Below the pieces are notes generated by a model, which was not told the origin of the DNA, searched no databases, and saw nothing but the letters and a program-made list of their open reading frames with translations. This document shows positions 36,090-44,093 of a stretch of DNA of 64,000 nt, piece by piece (within the stretch, counting starts at the first letter, position 1; each line of letters opens with the position of its first letter). The position numbers were made by a program, and so were the translations under genes. The DNA is from JACKOB01 sp024234575 (GTDB taxonomy: Bacteria > Pseudomonadota > Gammaproteobacteria > Pseudomonadales > Oleiphilaceae), in contig JBPJFZ010000003.1 in assembly GCA_051208035.1 (NCBI GenBank), forward strand, positions 62,001 through 126,000, written 5' to 3'.

Positions 36090-37862
36090 TCAGGCGTTCA
36101 TCTCATACTGATCTTTCATGGCGTAGGCGTAGTTTTCCCACATTCTTTGGTCGCGCTCTTTGTCGACGTTTGGTCGTTTGATCATGCGCTCGCAGATGGT
36201 TTGTTGAACCAGTGTCGCACAGCCTTTTTGTCTTAATACCAACGCAAACTTCGAGAAGTCGCGAATGATAAAGTCAAAGATTTGCTCGATCAGGTCATCT
36301 TCGATACCGGTGAGTTTGGCATTCTCAAGAATCAATTGTCCGTAGACAACCAGGGTAAACAGCTCGCCAAGGTGCAACAAGAAGTCGAAATCTTTGCTTT
36401 GCTCTTCGCTGGGCTTACCGGCGACTAAAAGGATTTTTAGCAGGCGAATCTGTTTTTTGAAGATATTGACGTTGGGTAAGTCGTACTGGTTGTAGATTTT
36501 TCGGTAATCATGGAAGCGAGTTTTACCCAGACCTTTAGTTGGTCCTTGATCAAACAGGAAGTCGTCATTCTTGGCTTCGTCCATGCGGCCGATTTCTGGG
36601 AATTTACCAGGTTTGAAGAAGTAGTTACCCATAAACTTCAGAATAAGCGCCATGTTCACATGCACGGTTCCTTCCAGTTTTGGCAGGGCGCGAATGTCTT
36701 TTACCGCCATTTCGAAGTACATGTTCTTTTCGAACCCTTTCGCGGCAATGACATCCCACAGCAGGTTCATTACTTCTTCGCCTTGTGTGGTCACTTTCAT
36801 TTTTACCATTGGTGTGAAGAGCAGGTAACGACGGTCTTCATGGCTGGCACAACGCATATAGTCGATTGCGCGTTGGCCGAAAAGCTTCATGGCGCTCAGG
36901 CGCGCATAGGCTTCGGTAAACAGCTGCTTGATGTGCACGAAGTCTGTCACATAGTGGTCAAACAGACGGCGGTGCGATGCGTGGTTGATGGCTTCATAGA
37001 ATGCGTGTGAGCAAATGCCAATAGACGCCCAGCCCAGGTTAAACTTACCAACGTTGACCGTATTAAGTGCCATATCCCATGCATCTCGGCCTTTGGCGAG
37101 AATGTCTTCTTCCTTAATGGGGTAATTGTTTAAGCGATACTCGGCAACATAGTTTTGCGAGTTAACAACATTTTGTACCAGCTCGTAATTTGGATGTTGT
37201 GATTCGACGACGAAGAATACGTACTCGTCAGTATCGGTGAGTTTGCCGAATGTAGATACCAGTGCCGCCTTATTACCGTTACCGATATAGTATTTACTGC
37301 CGTTGGCCAAATAAGTGCCGTCTTCCTGGCGGGTTACATGCATGTCGCTGGAGTAGATGTCGGCGCCATGTTCTTTTTCTGACAGGCCAAATGCGAAGAT
37401 ACCGCCTTCTTTTAAAAGTTTCGCTGCACGCTTTTTAACGACTTCGTTTTCACTGATCCAGATAGGGCCAAGGCCCAGAATGGTTACCTGCCAGGTGTAC
37501 CAGTGCGCGAGTCCGTAAAATCCGAATATTTCGTTAAGCGCACAGTTACGCAGCGTGTCCCAACGATACTCTTTAGTGCCGTAGCCTTGTGGCGTTAAAA
37601 ATGTTGCGAAGAGCTTTTCCTTTTTTTCAAACTCAAGGAAGTCTGCATACCAGGTGCGCTCGTGATCGTCTTCTTTCAGCCTGGCTTTACCGCGACTCTC
37701 AAAGAAGTTGATGGTCTTTTTTACCAACTCTTGTGAGTGTTTATCGAGGTGATCATAAGAGGCCGTTTTCGGGTTTAGAATCACCGAAGTTTTCGTTGTT
37801 GCGGGTTGTGATGTCCGCGCTTTCTTAAATAAAAAGTTGTTAGGTAGGTCCAGTAATTTCAT
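36090..37862 (-). CDS. Acyl-CoA dehydrogenase/oxidase family protein
   Basis: 590 residues with the acyl-CoA dehydrogenase fold. The FAD/substrate region reads IFAFGLSEKEHGADIYSSDM and GTYLANGSKYYIGNGNKAAL; the C-terminal helical domain includes LGWASIGICSHAFYEAINHA and VMNLLWDVIAAKGFEKNMYF. It is longer than the usual about 380-residue enzymes because of an N-terminal segment of about 90 residues and a C-terminal extension of over 100, which fits long-chain or acyl-CoA oxidase-like branches. The probable reaction is alpha,beta-desaturation of an acyl-CoA. A TetR gene lies upstream on the same strand, and a TetR-type site precedes this gene. Confidence 0.85.
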   Translation of the reverse strand: MKLLDLPNNFLFKKARTSQPATTKTSVILNPKTASYDHLDKHSQELVKKTINFFESRGKARLKEDDHERTWYADFLEFEKKEKLFATFLTPQGYGTKEYRWDTLRNCALNEIFGFYGLAHWYTWQVTILGLGPIWISENEVVKKRAAKLLKEGGIFAFGLSEKEHGADIYSSDMHVTRQEDGTYLANGSKYYIGNGNKAALVSTFGKLTDTDEYVFFVVESQHPNYELVQNVVNSQNYVAEYRLNNYPIKEEDILAKGRDAWDMALNTVNVGKFNLGWASIGICSHAFYEAINHASHRRLFDHYVTDFVHIKQLFTEAYARLSAMKLFGQRAIDYMRCASHEDRRYLLFTPMVKMKVTTQGEEVMNLLWDVIAAKGFEKNMYFEMAVKDIRALPKLEGTVHVNMALILKFMGNYFFKPGKFPEIGRMDEAKNDDFLFDQGPTKGLGKTRFHDYRKIYNQYDLPNVNIFKKQIRLLKILLVAGKPSEEQSKDFDFLLHLGELFTLVVYGQLILENAKLTGIEDDLIEQIFDFIIRDFSKFALVLRQKGCATLVQQTICERMIKRPNVDKERDQRMWENYAYAMKDQYEMNA

Positions 37863-37988
37863 CTTGATTACTCCTTGGTATTGTCTTCACTCAGTTATTT
37901 TTATTGCTTAATCTCTCATCTGCCAGACACACGAAAAAATTAGTGTTGGGGCGTATCTATTTCAATTCATGACGCATTCGCCATGAAG

Positions 37989-38004
37989 GTTAACGGGTGT
38001 AAAC
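37989..38004. promoter_or_regulatory. Candidate TetR operator upstream of acyl-CoA dehydrogenase
   Basis: GTTAACGGGTGTAAAC, 14 of 16 identical to the perfect palindrome at 38601-38616. It lies 127 bases before the acyl-CoA dehydrogenase start and 18 bases after the TetR stop, a place where one site can control the enzyme separately from the regulator. Confidence 0.6.
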
Positions 38005-38021
38005 TTGCCGGCCAAAAAATT

Positions 38022-38600
38022 TTACGCCAACAGGCCTTTCAGGATGCGCTGGTAGGCCCGGTCGTATTTTTTCTTCATGTCGGCGCTATCGCCTTCGAAC
38101 TTTTTCGAGACATAAAGCCCAAAGAATCCATTGCAAACGGATAACAACAGCATGGCGATTTCTTCAGGATCATCATCGCTGAAGGCACCGCTGTCGATGC
38201 ATTCGCGTACTCGTTCTATCATAAATTCATAAGACGATCGTGCTTCGCGCTTCAGAATTTTATCAACGTTGATTTCGTCCGTTGCTTCCATCGTTAAAAA
38301 CAGCAGCTCATAGTAGCGTGCCTGTTCGGTTGCAAAGCGAAAAAACGCCTCAGCTGCCAAATGCAGCCTTTCCAAGGGGGTTTCCCCTTTTAATGCCGGG
38401 TATAAATACGAGCCAAAAGCTCGAAACCCGTCAATTAGTACTTGCTGATGCAGCGTCTCTTTACTATCAAAATGCCGATAAATTGCGGTGGGAGTAATGC
38501 CTGCTTTGCTGGCTACTTTACGCATGCTCATGCCTTTGGTGCCTTGGTCGAGATAAATATCACAGGCGGCCATGAGAATTTTGTCTTTGGTGTCCAGCAT
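38022..38600 (-). CDS. TetR/AcrR-family transcriptional regulator
   Basis: 192 residues. N-terminal helix-turn-helix: ILMAACDIYLDQGTKGMSMR then KVASKAGITPTAIYRHFDSK. The C-terminal ligand domain resembles TetR_C-type domains of fatty-acid regulators, with no motif that names the ligand. It lies upstream of an acyl-CoA dehydrogenase on the same strand. A perfect palindrome starts one base upstream of its ATG and a near copy precedes the dehydrogenase, so it most likely represses both. An acyl-CoA or related lipid is the expected inducer (inferred). Confidence 0.9.
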   Translation of the reverse strand: MLDTKDKILMAACDIYLDQGTKGMSMRKVASKAGITPTAIYRHFDSKETLHQQVLIDGFRAFGSYLYPALKGETPLERLHLAAEAFFRFATEQARYYELLFLTMEATDEINVDKILKREARSSYEFMIERVRECIDSGAFSDDDPEEIAMLLLSVCNGFFGLYVSKKFEGDSADMKKKYDRAYQRILKGLLA

Positions 38601-38616
38601 GTTAACGGGCGTTAAC
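38601..38616. promoter_or_regulatory. Candidate TetR autoregulatory operator
   Basis: GTTAACG-GG-CGTTAAC, a perfect 7-bp inverted repeat with a 2-base centre, touching the start codon of the TetR gene. A further half-site (GCGTTAA) occurs near 38633. Confidence 0.6.
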
Positions 38617-38797
38617 CTCTTGGTTGCAACTAAGCGTTAATTTCATAGAAGGCACAGGACGCAGCTGCCATTGCCTTGGTTAATAGCTTTACTCTAGACG
38701 CATTTTTTAACCGATGAGTTGTGTCAGGTCAAGTAGTGTTCACTATTTAAAATTTGTATATTAAGTTGGTCAAAGGTAGGGCACTACGTCAATATCA

Positions 38798-38895
38798 GGG
38801 CTTGTATGGCTCTTTGGAACACGTTGTAAACCCATCCCAGGGCACTCGACTGCCGCGTCCCTGGGGCAGACGGTTCCAAAGAGCCATGCAAGCCC
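38798..38895. repeat. Intergenic inverted-repeat element, copy A
   Basis: Two 23-base arms (38798-38820 and 38873-38895) pair at 22 positions, with the remaining T opposite G, so an RNA copy would pair fully. The 52-base core is 47/52 identical to the core at 61829-61880. The inner arm bases (ATGGCTNTTTGGAAC) are shared with the other copy; the outer eight bases are not. It lies after the stop of the histidine kinase gene (minus strand) and upstream of the TetR gene. No coding capacity. The rest of 38617-38982 holds nothing else I can name. Confidence 0.8.
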
Positions 38896-38982
38896 TTCTC
38901 CACCAGAAAATGCTGCCAACTAAAATAGGATTTGTGGGTGAGGAGATGTGCCGCTTAAACATATAGCATGGGGGTAGGCCCT

Positions 38983-40857
38983 TTAGCTTGCCTGCGCCTG
39001 CTCTGAAGGTGTCGGGGTTGTCTTGTTGTTGCTAAGCTGCTCTTCGATTGCCTGGCGTACCGAGCGAAAATCGACAGGCTTGCAAAGAAAGCCATTCATT
39101 CCCACTTCGAAGCAGCGATTGCGATCTTCTTCTCGGGCGTTCGCGGTAACTGCCACAATGGGGATAAGGTTTTTAGGGGCGCTGAGATGACGTATCGCTT
39201 CGGTTGCTTCAAATCCGTCCATAACAGGCATTTGACAATCCATGAGAATCAAATCAATTTGATGTGCTTGCACTTGCTGAACACCTTCCTGGCCGTTATT
39301 TGCCAGTAGTGCAGTGCAGTTCATTTGCTTAACCAACTTACTCAGCACAAGTTGGTTTACCTTATTATCTTCAACGATAAGTATGTTGGGGTGGTGTTCA
39401 AACTTTAGCTGCTTCTCTTCTGCTGCTGAGTCGGGAGTAGGTTGCGGTGTTTCTTTTGCACACTCTTGTGTCTGCTGTTTTGGCTCAGCGGATACAGGGT
39501 TTTCAAGAAAGTGAGAGGGAATACTAAACTCGGCAATAGTGCCCGAGCTGTCTGCCTTGTTTTTAAGAGACAACCTTCCACCCAGACTATTCACGATAAC
39601 GTTAGACATCGCCAGGCCAATTCCCATGCCTTGATGGGATCTCTTGAAGCCGCCTTCCGCTTGTGAGAATGGTTTAAATATCTGCGCTAAAAACTCGTCG
39701 CTAATGCCCGGGCCATTATCCTCAAAGCGGACTGTTAGTAAGCCTCTGTTATTGCTTTGTGTTGCTAGCACATGTTCAATACTAAAACTTACAACGCCTT
39801 GCTCTGTATATTTAATCGCATTTTCTAAAAGGTTTCGGCAAACATTAATCAGTTTGCCTTTGTCATTGACGATGGTTTTATTTTCCAGGTCACTGCGGAA
39901 ATTAAATGTCAGATTCTTCTCTTTGCAACGGTTGGCCGCAATTTTAACGAGATCCCCCGTCCACTCGTCTTGGGTAAATGAAGTGACGCTAAGGCGTGGC
40001 TCGCCGGACATCATCTCGGTAAAGGCCAGGATATCATCTACCGTTTTAATCATCGCTGTAGACGACTGGTTTGCGATATTGACCAGCTCTCGCTGTGCTT
40101 CTTCCATAGGTGTGCGCTTTAACAATGATAATGCACCGATGATGCCATTCATTGGTGTGCGTAATTCATGGCTGATGGTTGTCAGAAACACTTCTTTTAG
40201 CTTGTCTGCTTTTTCAATGGCCAGTATAACCTTGTTGCTGATTGTCCAGGTTAGAATGACCAGTCCGATAACGAACGCTAGGCCCGCAAGAGCCGCTGAC
40301 AGATTGGTCGAGTTTATATCTTTATTGATTTGTTCAAGGTTTTTCGCATAGTCGATCTGTTTGTCTGCCAATAGATGATTGATGGCACCGTTTAACATGG
40401 CGAAGGCTTCATTCGTATTGGCGGCACTATCGCTAAAGGCTTTTAGGTCATCGGGGCTTTCCACCAGGTTTTGTGCCAGCTCGCTGGCCAGTTTTTTGTA
40501 AGTGGCAAAGTGTACCCGTATTTCTTTAAGGGCGAAGTCTTTCTCCCCCATAAGTTTTTCAATGCCGGTAAGACGGTTATCGAAGGCTGGTGCAAGCTCC
40601 AGGGCATCCTCGATCAAAAAGTGATTTTCCAGGATGATAGCGTTGGTCAGCGCTTCGCGCAGCTGATCAACATCGTCTTTTAACAGAATAAGATTCTCAA
40701 TTAACGGAAACTTTAAACGTTGCAGGTCTTGAATGCGTTGCTCGTTTGTTTTGGCAACCAGAAAATTGGCGGTGAGATACACCAGAAATACCACACTGCC
40801 AAGCAGGGCAATGGTCATAATGTATATTCTGATTTTGTTGTTTTGGTTAAGTTTCAC
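38983..40857 (-). CDS. Hybrid sensor histidine kinase/response regulator
   Basis: 624 residues. Membrane helix about 10-33, a helical periplasmic sensor domain (about 34-185), second helix about 187-207, HisKA with phospho-acceptor His230 (ISHELRTPMNG), HATPase with CRNLLENAIKYTEQG, FEDNGPGIS and GMGIGLAMSN, and a C-terminal receiver with Asp540 in LILMDCQMPVMDG and Lys in LCKPVDF. It phosphorylates itself and passes phosphate to its own receiver; a separate HPt protein and output regulator would be needed, and none is adjacent. The sensed signal is unknown. Repeat copy A lies just beyond its stop. Confidence 0.93.
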   Translation of the reverse strand: MKLNQNNKIRIYIMTIALLGSVVFLVYLTANFLVAKTNEQRIQDLQRLKFPLIENLILLKDDVDQLREALTNAIILENHFLIEDALELAPAFDNRLTGIEKLMGEKDFALKEIRVHFATYKKLASELAQNLVESPDDLKAFSDSAANTNEAFAMLNGAINHLLADKQIDYAKNLEQINKDINSTNLSAALAGLAFVIGLVILTWTISNKVILAIEKADKLKEVFLTTISHELRTPMNGIIGALSLLKRTPMEEAQRELVNIANQSSTAMIKTVDDILAFTEMMSGEPRLSVTSFTQDEWTGDLVKIAANRCKEKNLTFNFRSDLENKTIVNDKGKLINVCRNLLENAIKYTEQGVVSFSIEHVLATQSNNRGLLTVRFEDNGPGISDEFLAQIFKPFSQAEGGFKRSHQGMGIGLAMSNVIVNSLGGRLSLKNKADSSGTIAEFSIPSHFLENPVSAEPKQQTQECAKETPQPTPDSAAEEKQLKFEHHPNILIVEDNKVNQLVLSKLVKQMNCTALLANNGQEGVQQVQAHQIDLILMDCQMPVMDGFEATEAIRHLSAPKNLIPIVAVTANAREEDRNRCFEVGMNGFLCKPVDFRSVRQAIEEQLSNNKTTPTPSEQAQAS

Positions 40858-41147
40858 ACGCTTGCTCTTGAAGAAAGTGGTGTTACCGCGACCGTTTACC
40901 TGACAACCAACGGCTTTATATAGTTCGTAGTGACCTTTTTGATCTGCTCCAGCGATGTACTCATTAGAGTTTAGCAGCGAAAGTGTGTAACAGTTAATTT
41001 AGACCTCGATCAAAATATGTAAGTTCCGGCGCCTGTTGATAAATGATTTGGCTTAAAAATTATTTGATCGAAAGCTGGCAAAATATAAGCAAAGCAAAGG
41101 TGAAAGTCCGCTATATTAGAGGCAAACTTAACCGTAAAGGATCGACC

Positions 41148-41825
41148 ATGAGTGACATAGTTAACGACGAATCAGTAGATAGCGCAGAAAGCAATGAAGC
41201 AAAACCAGAGGCAATGTTAACGGCAATTGAGGCACGAATTCTGGGAGCGTTGATGGAAAAGCAGCTAACTACCCCTGATGCCTATCCATTAACCCTTAAT
41301 AGCCTGGTGCTTGCCTGCAACCAGAAAACGAGTCGTGAGCCAGTCACAAACCTGACCGAAGGCGAAGTGAAGCGGTGTCTCTATCAGCTTCAGGATCGCA
41401 AACTGGTAGTATTTGATTATGGATCGCGGGCAGAAAAATTCAGTCAGCATTTAACCAAAACGCTGCACTTTGATAAAGCCGAACATTCTTTATTTTGCAT
41501 AATGCTGTTGCGTGGCCCGCAGACTATGAGCGAGCTGCTGACGCGGACGCGCCGGATGTATGACTTCAGCGGGCTGAACGAGGTTTCTGAATTGCTTGAA
41601 AAGCTGCTGAACAGAATCACCCCTATGATTGTAAAACTACCACACCTGCCGGGGCAGAGAGAAGATCGTTATATGCACCTGCTTTGCGGCAAGCCGGATC
41701 TTAGCGCTGTGGTCAAAAGCACCGCTGTGGCCTCGTCGTCGGCAGACCTTACTGCACGGGTAGAGGAGCTGGAGAGGCAGGTTGCATGGCTGATGGAGCA
41801 ACTGGGTGAGACCGACAGCCATTAG
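41148..41825 (+). CDS. yceH: YceH family protein (DUF480)
   Basis: 225 residues from the ATG at 41148, with AAAGGA seven bases ahead; the longer frame from 41043 begins in non-conserved sequence. The family signature LTAIEARILGALMEKQLTTP, YPLTLNSLVLACNQKTSREP and VTNLTEGEVKRCLYQLQDRK is very clear, followed by LLRGPQTMSELLTRTRRMY. Structures of the family show two winged helices, which suggests DNA or RNA binding, but the function is not known. The C-terminus is a short coiled coil (VEELERQVAWLMEQL). The acidic N-terminal 25 residues are not conserved. It is monocistronic as far as I can see. Confidence 0.92.
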   Translation: MSDIVNDESVDSAESNEAKPEAMLTAIEARILGALMEKQLTTPDAYPLTLNSLVLACNQKTSREPVTNLTEGEVKRCLYQLQDRKLVVFDYGSRAEKFSQHLTKTLHFDKAEHSLFCIMLLRGPQTMSELLTRTRRMYDFSGLNEVSELLEKLLNRITPMIVKLPHLPGQREDRYMHLLCGKPDLSAVVKSTAVASSSADLTARVEELERQVAWLMEQLGETDSH

Positions 41826-42024
41826 CACCTTATACACATCTAAGGTAATCATGCTCGCCCAAGGCAATGAAACAATTAACCTGACTTGTCGGGATTAATG
41901 ATATTCGCCATAGACTGGCAACCCCGGCCTTGGGTAGAATGCCCACAAACCTTGAGAGTCTTCATGTTTTGGCAATTGGTCTGACATGATTCAGTAATTA
42001 TCATTTATAGCGAAGGAGTTTGTA

Positions 42025-42147
42025 ATGAAAAAAGCACTACCTGGAAAGCATGGCGACAGTATCAGTTACCCAATGCTGTATACAATTATGGGTGGCATGG
42101 GCGTTGGCGTTGTTGTGGGTATAATATGGATTGGTTTCTTATTTTAA
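42025..42147 (+). CDS. Small single-span membrane protein, 40 residues
   Basis: The frame reads MKKALPGKHGDSISYPMLYT and then a glycine-rich hydrophobic helix, IMGGMGVGVVVGIIWIGFLF, to the TAA. AAGGAG stands seven bases before the ATG, one of the best ribosome sites in the window, and a good hairpin terminator follows 18 bases after the stop, so it looks like a complete small transcription unit. The helix is rich in Gly, as in helices that pack tightly in membranes. I do not recognise a family. The N-terminus is basic and probably cytoplasmic. Confidence 0.65.
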   Translation: MKKALPGKHGDSISYPMLYTIMGGMGVGVVVGIIWIGFLF

Positions 42148-42165
42148 GCTCACGTTGACTGATTT

Positions 42166-42205
42166 GAACCGGGTGGCTGTGTGTGGCCACTCGGGTTCAT
42201 TGTTT
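42166..42205. terminator. Hairpin terminator after small membrane protein gene
   Basis: GAACCGGGTGGC (from 42166) pairs with GCCACTCGGGTTC (to 42198) with one bulge, followed by ATTGTTTCT. It is placed between the plus-strand small gene and the convergent minus-strand SDR gene. Confidence 0.7.
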
Positions 42206-42236
42206 CTAAGTTCTGTACTCATACTCCCGACGGTCG

Positions 42237-42980
42237 CTATTTCCGCACAGACTCCTGACGACGAAGTTTCAGTGCTGCCGCTGGCAAGCAGTTGAGTAGT
42301 CGAATAAGCCAATGCATGCGCCGTGGAAAAACCAGCATGTTCTTGTGCTGGTCGATGGCTCGCAGGATTCGCATGGCCGCATCCTGCTCGCTCAGGATAA
42401 ATGGCTTGCGGCTGACATCCTGCTCATTAAGTTCCCTTAGTTTGGCCGTATTAACATAGCCCGGAACCAGCGTGGTGACATGGATACCAAAAGGTCGCAA
42501 GGCAATCCGGTATGTCTCGCACAATTGCAGAACCGCTTTTTTAGTCGCGCTATATAATGAAGCCCCGGGGTAGTCGCGCAGTAATCCCGCGACTGAGGCA
42601 ATGGCTGCAAGGTGCCCGAAGCCCTGCCTGAGCATATGCTCACTGGCCAGGGTCAACGCTAGATCCAGGCCGAGTACATTGGTTTGCAGCATGCGACAGG
42701 TTGTGGCGCCATCCAGGGGGTGAAAGCGATCACGAAAATAAAACCCGGCAGCAATCAGTACCAAATCCAGTGACTGTTCCGCCTGACTTGCAAAGAGCGC
42801 TTCCAGTTGATCGCGTTGGCAAATGTCACAAGCGATGCTGCTCAGGCGGGGCGGGTATGGCTGCGGAATCTTACCAGGCTCCCGCCCGCTCACGATCACT
42901 TGATGCCCTTGTTCCAGGTACTGTTTCGCCACCGCCCAGCCAATGCCGCTGGTACCGCCAATAATCAGAATACGTTTCAC
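42237..42980 (-). CDS. Short-chain dehydrogenase/reductase
   Basis: 247 residues from a GTG at 42980 that overlaps the TGA of the upstream patatin-like gene (GTGA), a sign of translational coupling. Rossmann motif IIGGTSGIGWAVAKQ, catalytic Ser in AAIASVAGLL, and YSATKKAVLQLCETYR with the YxxxK pair. The tail is hydrophobic (LVFPRRMHWLIRLLNCLPA), as in SDRs that act on lipids at the membrane. It follows the patatin-like gene and lies beside ynb-type phospholipid genes, so a lipid head group or acyl substrate is plausible. Confidence 0.87.
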   Translation of the reverse strand: MKRILIIGGTSGIGWAVAKQYLEQGHQVIVSGREPGKIPQPYPPRLSSIACDICQRDQLEALFASQAEQSLDLVLIAAGFYFRDRFHPLDGATTCRMLQTNVLGLDLALTLASEHMLRQGFGHLAAIASVAGLLRDYPGASLYSATKKAVLQLCETYRIALRPFGIHVTTLVPGYVNTAKLRELNEQDVSRKPFILSEQDAAMRILRAIDQHKNMLVFPRRMHWLIRLLNCLPAAALKLRRQESVRK

Positions 42981-44035
42981 TGTGCTGCCATTCCTCGCTG
43001 ATAGCCATATTGCCATTGCTGGTGCATTCGCTGTCGATGCTCGGCATGGCTGGTTGCACCGCGCAGGCGAAGCTGGTTGTGCCACCACTCCAGGCGCTTT
43101 TGTAGTAATGGTTCGGGTAACATTTGTCGCATATCCCTGGTGTCAATCCATGTATCGGCCGACTGTCGCATGACATCCATCAAACGTTGATTGGGTTCGA
43201 CACCGAAGACACTGATTAGCGCGGGGCTGGCCAGCCAGCGATCAAAACGGGGCTTGCGCTCGGCAATGACTTCCGAGGCTAATGCCTGCCCAATCTCCAG
43301 TGGCAGCAAGTCAATGGCACCACCGATATAATAATTACCGGCAAATTCCGCCGGCTGGAAGTAATACATGTCGCTGATTGCGATGCGCAGCGCTACTTCC
43401 AGGGGCAGATCACTGCGACAGTGTATATCAGGTAACACGGTGCTGTGTGGCTCGTACTGACTTAACGGTGCCGCTACCCTTTTAATCGCAGGGCTTAGTG
43501 CGTCAGGCCCCATGACGATTTGTCGAAATAATGCTTGGTTATGCCGTGCTTGACCGGCTTGCTCCGGCTGAAACAACAGTTCCGCGCCAATCAAGGCAAT
43601 CGCGGGCTGTCCTTCATAAAATGACCGCACAGGGACTGGAATTTTAGGGGGTAATTCGAACAGGTACTGTGTAAACAAGTCCGGCACCTTTTTGCAATGT
43701 TGCGGGCTCAGCCGCCGCTTTGCCAGTTGTCTGAACAGTGATGTGAGCCTTGATCCAGGACCTGCCGGCAGGTTTCGCCAATATTGGTACATCGGTTCGG
43801 CACACAGGTATTCCAGTCGGCTGTCATTGTCGGGAAGTGCTTGAATCAGGGCCGCAGCCAGCGCGCCGCCGCAACTGGCTAATAACAGGTCGGGGGGTTG
43901 TCCGCGTGCCTGCATTGCGGCATAAATACCCAGATAATAGCCAAACCGAAACCCGCCGCCTGCCATTATCAGGCAACGTCGATAAGTGGGAGAGTGGTCA
44001 GCAGCAGTTTGCGCCATGTTGAATGATGTTTGCAT
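42977..44035 (-). CDS. Patatin-like lipase/acyl hydrolase
   Basis: 352 residues if started at the ATG at 44035; 44017 is also possible, and the longest frame to 44113 would run into the divergent gene. The glycine-rich oxyanion loop reads MAGGGFRFGYYLGIYAAM, the nucleophile region LLASCGGALAAALI carries Ser in the correct place but has Leu rather than Gly as the first residue of GxSxG, and the Asp of the dyad is in IGGAIDLLPLE. This fits patatin phospholipases with altered elbow sequence. It is coupled to the SDR gene downstream and divergent from the PAP2/phosphatase gene, 58 bases apart, within a phospholipid locus. Likely substrates are phospholipid acyl chains. Confidence 0.7.
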   Translation of the reverse strand: MQTSFNMAQTAADHSPTYRRCLIMAGGGFRFGYYLGIYAAMQARGQPPDLLLASCGGALAAALIQALPDNDSRLEYLCAEPMYQYWRNLPAGPGSRLTSLFRQLAKRRLSPQHCKKVPDLFTQYLFELPPKIPVPVRSFYEGQPAIALIGAELLFQPEQAGQARHNQALFRQIVMGPDALSPAIKRVAAPLSQYEPHSTVLPDIHCRSDLPLEVALRIAISDMYYFQPAEFAGNYYIGGAIDLLPLEIGQALASEVIAERKPRFDRWLASPALISVFGVEPNQRLMDVMRQSADTWIDTRDMRQMLPEPLLQKRLEWWHNQLRLRGATSHAEHRQRMHQQWQYGYQRGMAAQ

Positions 44036-44093
44036 GGTGCTATGATGAACTAAAGCCTCAGGCAATCGCAAACAGAATTTACAAGCAGTCCCT

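Noticed and set aside
38798..38895. Copy A of the inverted repeat as an insertion sequence or CRISPR unit
   Set aside because: No transposase frame, no target duplication visible, and no repeat-spacer array; it is a single palindromic element.
39644..40351. 235-residue frame opposite the histidine kinase
   Set aside because: It is fully antisense to a clear HisKA/HATPase coding region, Ser/Leu-rich, and has no domain pattern.
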